Shown: positions 15,171 to 20,865 of the stretch, piece after piece | How positions within the stretch are numbered: position 1 is the stretch's first letter | Layout: the number at the start of each line of letters is the position of its first letter | Assembly (NCBI GenBank): GCA_030834365.1 | Contig: JAURFJ010000012.1 | Location: 1 to 20,865, forward strand | Source: Flavobacteriaceae bacterium | GTDB lineage: Bacteria > Bacteroidota > Bacteroidia > Flavobacteriales > Flavobacteriaceae | DNA: 20,865 nt | Reading direction: 5' to 3' | The notes under the pieces: model-generated | What the model was told of the DNA's origin: nothing | Database searches by the model: none | Seen by the model: the letters and a program-made list of their open reading frames with translations, nothing else | Translations under genes and position numbers: made by a program

Positions 15171-16589
15171 ATGAAGATAGAACAGATATACACCGGATGC
15201 TTGGCTCAAGGAGCCTACTACATAGAAAGCAAAGGAGAAGTAGCCATCATCGATCCGCTGAGAGAGGTGCAGCCTTATATCGAAAAGGCAAAGGCCGCCA
15301 ACGCAACCATCAAATACATCTTTGAGACGCATTTTCACGCCGACTTTGTGAGCGGACACGTAACCTTAGCTAAAGAAACAGGAGCTCCTATTGTATATGG
15401 TCCAAACGCCAATCCTAGCTTTGATGCCATTATTGCTAAAGACGGCCAAGAGTTTAAGGTTGGAGACCTGACCATAGTAGTATTACATACCCCTGGCCAC
15501 ACCATAGAATCTACCACTTACTTATTAAGAGATGCTTTGGGAAAAGACCACTCGATCTTCAGTGGCGACACCCTTTTCTTGGGCGATGTAGGAAGACCAG
15601 ACTTGGCACAAAAGGCGGCAGACATGACCCAAGAGCAATTGGCTGAGACACTTTTCGAGAGCCTTAGAACTAAAATCATGCCCCTTAGCGATGAGATTAC
15701 CGTATATCCGGGTCACGGAGCCGGATCAGCCTGCGGTAAGAACATGATGAAAGAAACCGTAGACACGCTGGGCAATCAAAAAAAGATGAACTACGCCCTT
15801 CGCGCCGACATGAGCAAAGAAGAGTTTGTCAAAGAGGTAACCGACGGATTATTACCTCCCCCACAGTACTTTCCGCTTAACGTAAAGATGAATAAAGAAG
15901 GCTATGACCATTTTGACGAAGTTCTTGAGCGCGGCTCGCGCCCACTATCTCCTGAAGCTTTCGAAGACGTGGCCAACCAAACAGGAGCCATCGTGTTAGA
16001 TGTGCGTAACGAGGATGCCTTCGTGAAAGGGCACATTCCGCGTTCTATTTTCATCGGTCTTGACGGAAGTTTTGCCCCTTGGGTTGGTGCACTAGTAGCA
16101 GACACCGAACAACCCATTTTATTGGTAACTCCAGAGGGCAGAGAAGAAGAGACCATCACGCGTTTAGCACGTGTAGGATTTGACAACACCCTTGGATACC
16201 TAGAGGGAGGTTTTGAGAACTGGAAAAAATCAGGAAAAGAGTACGACTCTGTAAGCAGTGTTTCGGCTGAAGAACTAAAAAAAGAGATGGCTTCAAAAGA
16301 GGTGGAGATTTTCGACGTGCGCAAAGAGTCTGAGCACTATGCGCATCGGGTTCCTGAATCCAAAAACACTCCGCTAGATTTTCTAAACAATCACCTTTCT
16401 GAATTTCCAGAAGAAGGCATGTTTTACATTCATTGCGCCGGAGGCTACCGTTCAGTGATCGCCGCCTCTATTCTAAAGAGCAGAGGTATTCATAACGTGA
16501 TCAATGTAGCCGGGGGCTTCAAGGCCATAGAAGCTGCTGAAATCAAACTCACCGATTACGTTTGTCCTTCTACTATGCCCTCGGCATAG
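15171..16589 (+). CDS. Persulfide dioxygenase (ETHE1-like metallo-beta-lactamase fold) fused to two rhodanese domains
   Basis: Cytoplasmic enzyme of 472 residues that probably oxidises glutathione or other low-molecular-weight persulfide to sulfite with O2 and also transfers sulfane sulfur. The MBL domain (about 1-245) has THFHADF (H54, H56, with F in place of the last His of HxHxDH), TPGH (H110), SGDTLF (D133) and YPGHG (H182). H54, H110 and D133 match the mononuclear iron ligands of ETHE1-type dioxygenases. Two rhodanese domains follow (about 260-355 and 365-460). The first has T320 where the catalytic cysteine belongs; the second has an intact loop HCAGGYRS (C422). The layout resembles the CstB-like MBL-rhodanese fusions. 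It sits between SulP and SQR genes and behind a predicted operator. Persulfide activity is inferred from family and context. Confidence 0.92.
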   Translation: MKIEQIYTGCLAQGAYYIESKGEVAIIDPLREVQPYIEKAKAANATIKYIFETHFHADFVSGHVTLAKETGAPIVYGPNANPSFDAIIAKDGQEFKVGDLTIVVLHTPGHTIESTTYLLRDALGKDHSIFSGDTLFLGDVGRPDLAQKAADMTQEQLAETLFESLRTKIMPLSDEITVYPGHGAGSACGKNMMKETVDTLGNQKKMNYALRADMSKEEFVKEVTDGLLPPPQYFPLNVKMNKEGYDHFDEVLERGSRPLSPEAFEDVANQTGAIVLDVRNEDAFVKGHIPRSIFIGLDGSFAPWVGALVADTEQPILLVTPEGREEETITRLARVGFDNTLGYLEGGFENWKKSGKEYDSVSSVSAEELKKEMASKEVEIFDVRKESEHYAHRVPESKNTPLDFLNNHLSEFPEEGMFYIHCAGGYRSVIAASILKSRGIHNVINVAGGFKAIEAAEIKLTDYVCPSTMPSA

Positions 16590-16614
16590 GACTTTAGTTC
16601 TCGATTTTTAAGAC

Positions 16615-16663
16615 AGCCCTTTATTAGTGCAACCTAAGTTACACAAGTAAAGGGCTATTTTTT
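16615..16663 (+). terminator. Terminator-like hairpin enclosing an operator dyad (end of dioxygenase gene)
   Basis: AGCCCTTTA (16615-16623) pairs exactly with TAAAGGGCT (16648-16656) and is followed by ATTTTTT. Inside the loop, GTGCAAC (16627-16633) pairs with GTTACAC (16638-16644) apart from one mismatch, giving one long near-continuous stem. It starts 26 nt after the stop codon and would end the dioxygenase transcript. The inner dyad is the predicted operator of the next gene. Confidence 0.7.
16628..16643. promoter_or_regulatory. Predicted Crp/Fnr-type operator 3 (upstream of SQR)
   Basis: TGCAAC-CTAA-GTTACA has one mismatched pair and sits within the terminator hairpin of the preceding gene. 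Promoter spacing is less clear than at the other sites. TATTTTTTG (16656-16664) has one base too many for TAnnTTTG and is only 28.5 nt from the dyad centre; an ATTTTTAG at 16668-16675 is 39.5 nt away. Confidence 0.45.
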
Positions 16664-16705
16664 GCACATTTTTAGAACCTAAACACTTAACTAATACTTA
16701 AACAG

Positions 16706-17989
16706 ATGTCTAAATCATTTGAAATCCTCATCGTTGGAGCGGGTACTGGTGGCTTAATGACTGCTGCTAGAATGCGCAAACTAGACAAGTCTTTATCTAT
16801 CGGAATAATCGATCCGGCCGACACCCACTATTACCAGCCCGCCTGGACTTTGGTTGGCGCTGGCACCTTTGACTATCAAAAAACAGCAAGACCCATGGCA
16901 GATTTGATCCCAGAAGGAGTTACCTGGATCAATGACGCGGTTGACACTTTTGATCCCGAAAACAATAGCGTTTCTACCAAAGAAAGCGGTACAATAGCCT
17001 ATGACTACTTGGTAGTCTCTCCCGGACTCGTGATGGAGCCAAGTATGATCAAGGGACTAGAAGAGGCTATGAAGAGCGGAGCGGTGTGCAGCAACTACAC
17101 TGATCCAGAACACACCTGGAAGTCGCTTCAGGCTTTTAAAGGTGGTAATGCCATCTTCACCCAACCGGCCACTCCGATAAAGTGTGGTGGAGCACCACAA
17201 AAAATCGCCTATCTAGCCGCTGATTATATCCGAAAAAACGGTCTGGCCTCAAAGACCAACCTGATGTTTGCTACCCCCGGAACAACTATTTTCGGCGTGC
17301 CAGTGATTCGAGAAACACTGATGAAGGTCATCCGTGGCTATGGTATTCATTTTCACCCCTATCACAATCCAGTAGAAATTGACGGAAAAAATAAGATCGT
17401 TTACTTCACCGATAAAACCCCTGAAGATCACGCTTGTTTCAGTCAGAAAGAAGGCTGCTCTTGGGATCCCCAAAATGCATTTGGGGCGAAAAAGACTGAG
17501 GACGGACGGATCGCTGTACCGTTTGATTTTTTACACCTAGCACCCCCTCAAGCCGCACCTAAATTTATACGAGAGTCTGCCCTAGCCAATGAAGCGGGAT
17601 GGCTTGACGTACATAAACACACCCTACAACACACCAAATACCCGAACATATTTGGTGTAGGAGATGTCACCAGTGTTCCTACTGCCAAAACCGGGGCCGC
17701 CATACGCAAGCAAGTGCCTGTGATAATCGACAACATCTTTAAACTTCGCAAGCAAAATAGTCTTGGAGACAAGAGCTACAACGGCTACTCCTCTTGCCCT
17801 CTAGTAACGGGATACGGTAAGATGGTACTTGCTGAATTTGACTACGACAACAACTTTACTCCTGATCCAAAACTCAAACAAATGTTAATCTTTGACAGCT
17901 CAAAAGAGCATTGGAGACTGTGGATGCTGAAGAAATTTGGCCTACCCTATCTCTATTGGAATAAGATGCTCAAAGGAGAAGACGTATAA
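16706..17989 (+). CDS. sqr: Sulfide:quinone oxidoreductase, type II (SQOR-like)
   Basis: FAD-dependent, membrane-associated enzyme of 427 residues that oxidises sulfide to a persulfide or polysulfide and reduces quinone. The N-terminal dinucleotide fold is ILIVGAGTGGLMTAARM (about 7-23). The type II hallmark HYYQPAWTLVGAG follows (41-53). The redox cysteines are C160 (IKCGGAPQK) and C364 (YSSCPLVTGYG), matching the catalytic pair of human SQOR. YPNIFGVGDVTSVPTAKTGAA (312-332) is the second FAD-contact segment. The C-terminus WMLKKFGLPYLYWNKMLKG is amphipathic, suited to monotopic membrane binding. An apparent insertion at about 239-266 carries C244 and C251. It follows the dioxygenase gene, the usual partner that consumes its product. 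Assignment is strong. Confidence 0.94.
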   Translation: MSKSFEILIVGAGTGGLMTAARMRKLDKSLSIGIIDPADTHYYQPAWTLVGAGTFDYQKTARPMADLIPEGVTWINDAVDTFDPENNSVSTKESGTIAYDYLVVSPGLVMEPSMIKGLEEAMKSGAVCSNYTDPEHTWKSLQAFKGGNAIFTQPATPIKCGGAPQKIAYLAADYIRKNGLASKTNLMFATPGTTIFGVPVIRETLMKVIRGYGIHFHPYHNPVEIDGKNKIVYFTDKTPEDHACFSQKEGCSWDPQNAFGAKKTEDGRIAVPFDFLHLAPPQAAPKFIRESALANEAGWLDVHKHTLQHTKYPNIFGVGDVTSVPTAKTGAAIRKQVPVIIDNIFKLRKQNSLGDKSYNGYSSCPLVTGYGKMVLAEFDYDNNFTPDPKLKQMLIFDSSKEHWRLWMLKKFGLPYLYWNKMLKGEDV

Positions 17990-18014
17990 ATCCCACTCTG
18001 TTTTTCGATGGTAT

Positions 18015-18043
18015 AAAAGTGTGACTTGGGTCACACTTTTTTT
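18015..18043 (+). terminator. Perfect hairpin with T-run after SQR, coinciding with operator 4
   Basis: Eleven-bp arms (18015-18025 and 18030-18040) are perfectly complementary around a TTGG loop, and the T-run continues to 18043. It is 25 nt after the SQR stop and has the look of an intrinsic terminator. Its core is at the same time the strongest operator-like dyad of the set. Confidence 0.65.
18020..18035. promoter_or_regulatory. Predicted Crp/Fnr-type operator 4 (upstream of YeeE/YedE pair)
   Basis: TGTGAC-TTGG-GTCACA is a perfect dyad and also matches the E. coli CRP form TGTGA-N6-TCACA. Its centre (18027.5) is 37.5 nt before the last base of the TATTTTTG -7 box, within 1 nt of the spacing at operators 1 and 2. 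Confidence 0.55.
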
Positions 18044-18057
18044 GTTCACACTAATTG

Positions 18058-18065
18058 TATTTTTG
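18058..18065 (+). promoter_or_regulatory. -7 box of YeeE/YedE pair promoter (TATTTTTG)
   Basis: TATTTTTG matches TAnnTTTG exactly and ends 18 nt before the ATG at 18084. It decides against the longer reading frame beginning at 17937, which would start inside the SQR gene and upstream of this promoter. The -33 position is covered by the dyad, as expected for an activator-dependent promoter. Confidence 0.55.
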
Positions 18066-18083
18066 ATTCTTAAACTCTTTGAA

Positions 18084-18647
18084 ATGATTGACGCTATTCT
18101 TAAACCCTGGCCCTGGTATGTTTCGGGGCCGCTTATTGCTTCGGTGATGTTCTTTTTGATTTTCTCAGGCCGCAATTTTGGAATGTCTGGAAACCTCAGA
18201 ACCCTTTGCGCTGCAGTGGGAGGAAACAAAGCCTGTGATTTTTTCAAGTTTGACTGGAAGGCCCAACGCTGGAACCTCATCTTTAGCGTGGGAGCCATTA
18301 TAGGTGGCTTCATAGCCATAAACTATTTAAGTTCGAGTACCGCTGTAGACATCTCTCAAAACACGATTGAGTGGTTGCAGCAATACGGGTTCAATGACGG
18401 AGGTCAAGCCTATCTGCCCGAGCAATTGTTCTCAGTAGAGGCGCTCAGCGATCCGAAAAGCCTCGGATTAATTGCCCTTGGCGGATTTTTGGTGGGCTTT
18501 GGGTCGCGTTATGCCGGAGGCTGCACTTCAGGGCATGCCATTTCAGGCCTTAGTGACTTGCAGTTGCCGTCTTTGATTGCAGTCATAGGTTTCTTTGCAG
18601 GAGGCCTACTAATGGTTCACTTCATTTATCCCCTTTTATTTGCCTAA
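18084..18647 (+). CDS. YeeE/YedE-family sulfur transporter, first half
   Basis: Integral inner-membrane protein of 187 residues, one half of a two-gene YeeE/YedE (TsuA-like) transporter of thiosulfate or other sulfur species. There are about four hydrophobic segments (about 13-30, 65-82, 127-142, 163-182). The conserved signature GGFLVGFGSRYAGGCTSGHA has C147, equivalent to a cysteine of the E. coli YeeE thiosulfate path. SGNLRTLCAAVGGNKAC adds C42 and C51. The ATG at 18084 is chosen because a promoter-like element lies just upstream; the open frame continues further 5' without homology to the family. The partner gene starts 3 nt after the stop. In this locus it may import thiosulfate or move sulfur produced by sulfide oxidation; direction is not evident. 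Confidence 0.88.
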   Translation: MIDAILKPWPWYVSGPLIASVMFFLIFSGRNFGMSGNLRTLCAAVGGNKACDFFKFDWKAQRWNLIFSVGAIIGGFIAINYLSSSTAVDISQNTIEWLQQYGFNDGGQAYLPEQLFSVEALSDPKSLGLIALGGFLVGFGSRYAGGCTSGHAISGLSDLQLPSLIAVIGFFAGGLLMVHFIYPLLFA

Positions 18648-18650
18648 GTC

Positions 18651-19067
18651 ATGATCAACACGATAAAATACCTATTCACCGGAATTGCATTTGGAATTAT
18701 CATGTTCAAATCAGAGGCCGCTTCGTGGTTTCGCATTATTGAGATGTTTCAGTTCGACTCCTTTCACATGTACGGTATCATTGGTTCGGCCCTAGTTGTA
18801 GGGGTAATTGGAATGCAGTTGATCAAGCGCGCTCAGCTCAAATCATTTTCGGGAGACCCTATAGTCATACCCCCAAAAGCCATGGGTTGGAAAAATTACC
18901 TGTTTGGAGGAACCATTTTTGGTCTAGGCTGGGGCCTTGCTGGGGCCTGTCCCGGACCAATTTTCACTCTTATTGGTGCAGGTTTTTTGCCACTCATTGT
19001 TGTATTAGTGGCTGCTTTGGCCGGAACTTTTGCCTATGGAATGCTCCGTCCTAAGTTACCGCATTAA
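18651..19067 (+). CDS. YeeE/YedE-family sulfur transporter, second half (DUF6691-like)
   Basis: Integral inner-membrane protein of 138 residues with about four membrane segments. It carries the second family signature FGLGWGLAGACPGPIFTLIGAG with C100, the counterpart of GGCTSGH in the preceding protein. Single-chain YeeE/YedE proteins carry both halves. Here they are separate genes 3 nt apart, so the products presumably assemble into one transporter, as in two-component PmpA/PmpB-type systems. The arrangement is common in Bacteroidota and is not a frameshift: both halves have proper starts and stops. A short A/T-only hairpin with a T-run follows the stop. Confidence 0.87.
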   Translation: MINTIKYLFTGIAFGIIMFKSEAASWFRIIEMFQFDSFHMYGIIGSALVVGVIGMQLIKRAQLKSFSGDPIVIPPKAMGWKNYLFGGTIFGLGWGLAGACPGPIFTLIGAGFLPLIVVLVAALAGTFAYGMLRPKLPH

Positions 19068-19084
19068 AAGTGTTTAATTTTTTT
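19063..19084 (+). terminator. Weak possible terminator after YeeE/YedE pair
   Basis: ATTAAA (19063-19068) / TTTAAT (19073-19078) form a 6-bp stem with an AGTG loop, followed by TTTTTT. The stem is A/T only and overlaps the stop codon, so termination would be inefficient at best. Confidence 0.35.
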
Positions 19085-19107
19085 AGGTTTTAGTTAAACA
19101 ATAATTG

Positions 19108-19115
19108 TACTTTTG
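19108..19115 (+). promoter_or_regulatory. -7 box of folE promoter (TACTTTTG)
   Basis: TACTTTTG matches TAnnTTTG exactly, 32 nt before the folE ATG. No operator dyad like those of the sulfur island lies upstream, so this cluster appears to be regulated separately. Confidence 0.55.
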
Positions 19116-19147
19116 TTGGTGTTGCGTTAATTAAACGATACACTGAT

Positions 19148-19849
19148 ATGAACAATTCCAAGTCGCTTATTGAAAAAGCGCTAAAATCCGCTGCCTTTAC
19201 ACATTTAGATATTGATGAAATCGGAGATGATCATCTCTATACAGGGTTAGAAACGCCGATGCGCGAAGACGCCTTTGTATTAAACGATCGTCAAAAAAAG
19301 GAGCAAATCGCCGAACTATTTGAGCAAATCATGCATGTGATGGGTCTCGATTTAACCGACGATTCACTTAAGGGAACGCCAATGCGCGTGGCCAAAATGT
19401 ATATAGACGAGATCTTCTCGGGTTTAAACCCTGAGAATAAACCGAAGGTGGCTTTATTTGAAAACAAGTACGAATACGGTCAGATGCTCGTGGAGAAGAA
19501 CATCACCTTCTACTCGAATTGCGAGCACCATTTTGTACCCATCATCGGAAAAGCTCATGTGGCCTACATCTCATCCGGCAAAGTAATTGGATTGTCTAAG
19601 CTTAACCGCATTGTACAGTTTTTCGCCAAGCGTCCGCAAGTTCAAGAGCGATTGACCAACCAAATAGGCGTAGAGCTGCAGTCTATTTTAGAAACTGAAG
19701 ACGTTGCCGTAATCATTGATGCCAAGCACCTATGTGTTTCTTCAAGAGGAATCAAAGACGACACCTCAGCCACGGTTACTTCTTTCTACGGCGGGGCCTT
19801 TGAGTCGCCAGAAAAGTTGACCGAATTGCACCGTTATATATATTCTTAA
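19148..19849 (+). CDS. folE: GTP cyclohydrolase I
   Basis: Cytoplasmic, zinc-dependent enzyme that converts GTP to 7,8-dihydroneopterin triphosphate for tetrahydrofolate or other pterins. It has 233 residues, close to family length. Zinc ligands are visible in YSNCEHHF (C125, with H127/H128) and KHLCVSSRG (C196). Other family blocks are LKGTPMRVAKMY (75-85), GKVIGLSKLNRIV (144-156), RPQVQERLTNQI (162-173) and the C-terminal DTSATVTSFYGGAF. These intact metal sites mark it as the FolE (type IA) form rather than FolE2. It has its own promoter-like element, and the stop codon overlaps the start of the glutathione peroxidase gene by 1 nt (TAATG), so the two are probably translationally coupled. 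Confidence 0.96.
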   Translation: MNNSKSLIEKALKSAAFTHLDIDEIGDDHLYTGLETPMREDAFVLNDRQKKEQIAELFEQIMHVMGLDLTDDSLKGTPMRVAKMYIDEIFSGLNPENKPKVALFENKYEYGQMLVEKNITFYSNCEHHFVPIIGKAHVAYISSGKVIGLSKLNRIVQFFAKRPQVQERLTNQIGVELQSILETEDVAVIIDAKHLCVSSRGIKDDTSATVTSFYGGAFESPEKLTELHRYIYS

Positions 19850-20385
19850 TGAAGCTGGTTTCTTCAATACAATCTGTCCTAACCAAGATGAACAAACCTG
19901 AGAAACAACCGACTGCTATGCCGCATGTGGCCCTAAATAAGCTCGACGGCAGTCCCATTGACTGGGATGCATTTGAGGGTAAGTTTTTACTGTTTGTAAA
20001 TGTGGCATCAGCCTGCGGATTTACTCCTCAGTACAAAAAACTTCAGATTCTTTACGAGCAGTACGCTGATCGATTAGAAATAATAGGTGTTCCATGTAAC
20101 CAATTTGGCAATCAAGAGCCCGGATCTGCAGCAGAGATTCAGACGTTCTGCGAACTGAATTACGGTGTTACCTTCACCCTTACCGAAAAGGTACAGGTAA
20201 AAGGTAGTCAAATGCACCCCCTATACCAATGGCTTACAGAGAAGAGCGCCAATGGAGTAAAATCGAACAGCGTTAAGTGGAATTTTCAAAAATACCTGGT
20301 CAGCCCTGAGGGATTATTGATTGATTTCTATCTTTCAACCACAGATCCGACTTCGTCGAAAATCACCAAACACCTTGAGCGCTAA
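19849..20385 (+). CDS. Glutathione peroxidase family thiol peroxidase (cysteine type)
   Basis: Peroxide-reducing enzyme of 178 residues. The peroxidatic site is NVASACGFTPQY (C56, cysteine rather than selenocysteine). The catalytic partners are Q85 in PCNQFGNQEP and W144/N145 in KWNF. C101 in FCELNYGVTF is the position of the resolving cysteine of thioredoxin-dependent members, so thioredoxin is the likely reductant. The first 20 or so residues precede the conserved core and have no clear signal peptide. M14 and M24 are alternative starts, but the ATG at 19849 gives the TAATG coupling with folE. Its 3' end overlaps the predicted start of the next gene. Confidence 0.93.
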   Translation: MKLVSSIQSVLTKMNKPEKQPTAMPHVALNKLDGSPIDWDAFEGKFLLFVNVASACGFTPQYKKLQILYEQYADRLEIIGVPCNQFGNQEPGSAAEIQTFCELNYGVTFTLTEKVQVKGSQMHPLYQWLTEKSANGVKSNSVKWNFQKYLVSPEGLLIDFYLSTTDPTSSKITKHLER

Positions 20386-20800
20386 AAAACGCCCAGATTC
20401 GGTAGTCTACAATGAAGAAAGCGAACAATTTGACGCCTTTCTAAAACCTTATTCTACGAGTGTAACTGGCCCAGTAATTAAACCGACTGACCTCACCGGA
20501 TGGAAACAGCGCGGGGCGCACCAAGTCAATGCGCGCTTTCAGGCGCGCATTGACGAGCTTAAAAAAGCCTACGAAACAATGATGAAGGAGGTTGAAGACA
20601 ACCAAAAAGTCTATCAGGCCTCGTTCAGCTTTGAACCGGTAGTCGGTAAGGTGTATCACCTTTATAACAAACCGGGCAAAGGACTGTTTCTCTCTCTACT
20701 CAGCCCTGATGAATGCCGCTTTGACTTCGAAGGAAGCTACCGTTTAGATGCCGACCAAACGTGGACGCGGGTAAAAACAGAGCGGGCGAAAGAAGATTAG
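20375..20800 (+). CDS. DUF2452 family protein, TTG start
   Basis: Protein of 141 residues with the DUF2452 pattern: an N-terminal KRPDSVVYNEE, then WKQRGAHQVNARFQARIDELKKAYETMM (a helical stretch), and FEPVVGKVYHLY...FLSLLSPDEC...GSYRLDADQTW. Function is unknown; no catalytic motif is evident. There is no in-frame ATG before the conserved region. TTG at 20375 puts the start right before SAKKRPDSVV, where family members begin, with an 11-nt overlap with the peroxidase gene. A TTG at 20321 would add 18 residues without family resemblance. The overlap suggests co-translation with the peroxidase, hinting at a stress or redox setting, but that is only context. Confidence 0.82.
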   Translation: MSAKKRPDSVVYNEESEQFDAFLKPYSTSVTGPVIKPTDLTGWKQRGAHQVNARFQARIDELKKAYETMMKEVEDNQKVYQASFSFEPVVGKVYHLYNKPGKGLFLSLLSPDECRFDFEGSYRLDADQTWTRVKTERAKED

Positions 20801-20865
20801 TCCTCATTCTTGGGTGGGAGATGATGGTCCATGCGGACCATCTTCCCACTGCGAACATGTTGAAA
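20797..20865 (-). CDS. Possible C-terminal end of a convergent gene (partial)
   Basis: On the minus strand a frame is open from the right edge for 22 codons and stops at TAA (20799-20797). That overlaps the TAG of the DUF2452 gene, a compact convergent arrangement. The peptide is hydrophilic (RSGKMVRMDHHLPPKNED at its end). Other frames are also open over this short stretch, and no family is recognised, so the call is tentative. Confidence 0.33.
   Translation of the reverse strand, partial: FQHVRSGKMVRMDHHLPPKNED
20823..20842. repeat. 8-bp perfect inverted repeat near right edge
   Basis: GATGGTCC (20823-20830) and GGACCATC (20835-20842) are separated by ATGC. It lies just past the DUF2452 stop but has no T-run. 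It may help end transcription or may simply lie within the putative convergent gene. Confidence 0.4.

Noticed and set aside
15171..16589. Hydroxyacylglutathione hydrolase (glyoxalase II)
   Set aside because: The HxHxDF variant, the fused rhodanese domains and the SQR neighbour fit persulfide dioxygenase better than a dinuclear zinc hydrolase.
17937..18083. Longer N-terminus for the first YeeE/YedE half
   Set aside because: It would begin inside the SQR gene and translate through the hairpin and promoter box; the extra residues do not resemble the family.
18084..19067. Frameshifted single YeeE/YedE gene
   Set aside because: Both halves have proper start and stop codons, a 3-nt gap and complete signatures. 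Two-gene forms are known, so this is a natural split.

Overview
The window looks like chromosomal DNA of a Bacteroidota bacterium, most likely an aerobic, probably marine member of the Flavobacteriales. The grounds are a SusC/SusD pair, a second TonB-dependent receptor, repeated Bacteroidota-type promoters (TAnnTTTG -7 boxes), weak ribosome binding sites, a DUF2452 gene, and a DnaE polymerase fused to a DnaQ-like exonuclease. The genus is not resolved. No insertion sequence, phage gene or CRISPR array was seen.

Region 1 (1-5115) is housekeeping. It holds the 3' part of the exonuclease-DnaE fusion gene, trxA and tRNA-Asp(GTC) with its terminator. Next comes a gene-free stretch with two 95-nt copies of an unrecognised element (5 differences, period 126 bp). 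Part of that element matches the sequence just 3' of tRNA-Asp, but on the opposite strand.

Region 2 (5116-12613) is outer-membrane uptake. A susC-susD operon on the minus strand is transcribed divergently from an 842-aa TonB-dependent receptor across a 200-bp shared control region. There are no carbohydrate-active enzymes or dedicated regulators, so the substrates are unknown.

Region 3 (12614-19084) is the most coherent system: a sulfide/persulfide oxidation island. In order it encodes a cysteine-bearing Crp/Fnr regulator, a SulP anion transporter with a STAS domain, a persulfide dioxygenase fused to two rhodanese domains, a type II sulfide:quinone oxidoreductase, and a two-gene YeeE/YedE sulfur transporter. 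The inferred route is as follows. SQR oxidises sulfide to persulfide and passes electrons to quinone. The dioxygenase makes sulfite, and the active rhodanese domain trades sulfur between persulfide, sulfite and thiosulfate. YeeE/YedE and SulP move the sulfur species. Each of the four transcription units is preceded by a TGTRAC-N4-GTYACA-like dyad. In three cases the dyad centre lies 36.5-37.5 nt upstream of the last base of a -7 box, as expected for an activator bound over the -35 region. The regulator's recognition helix (R182, V183, R187) resembles that of NtcA, whose site GTA-N8-TAC is contained in the first dyad. Two dyads are also built into intrinsic-terminator-like hairpins.

Region 4 (19085-20865) is a tight folE - glutathione peroxidase - DUF2452 cluster. 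The genes overlap by 1 and 11 nt, and the last appears to start at TTG. A convergent gene may enter from the right edge.
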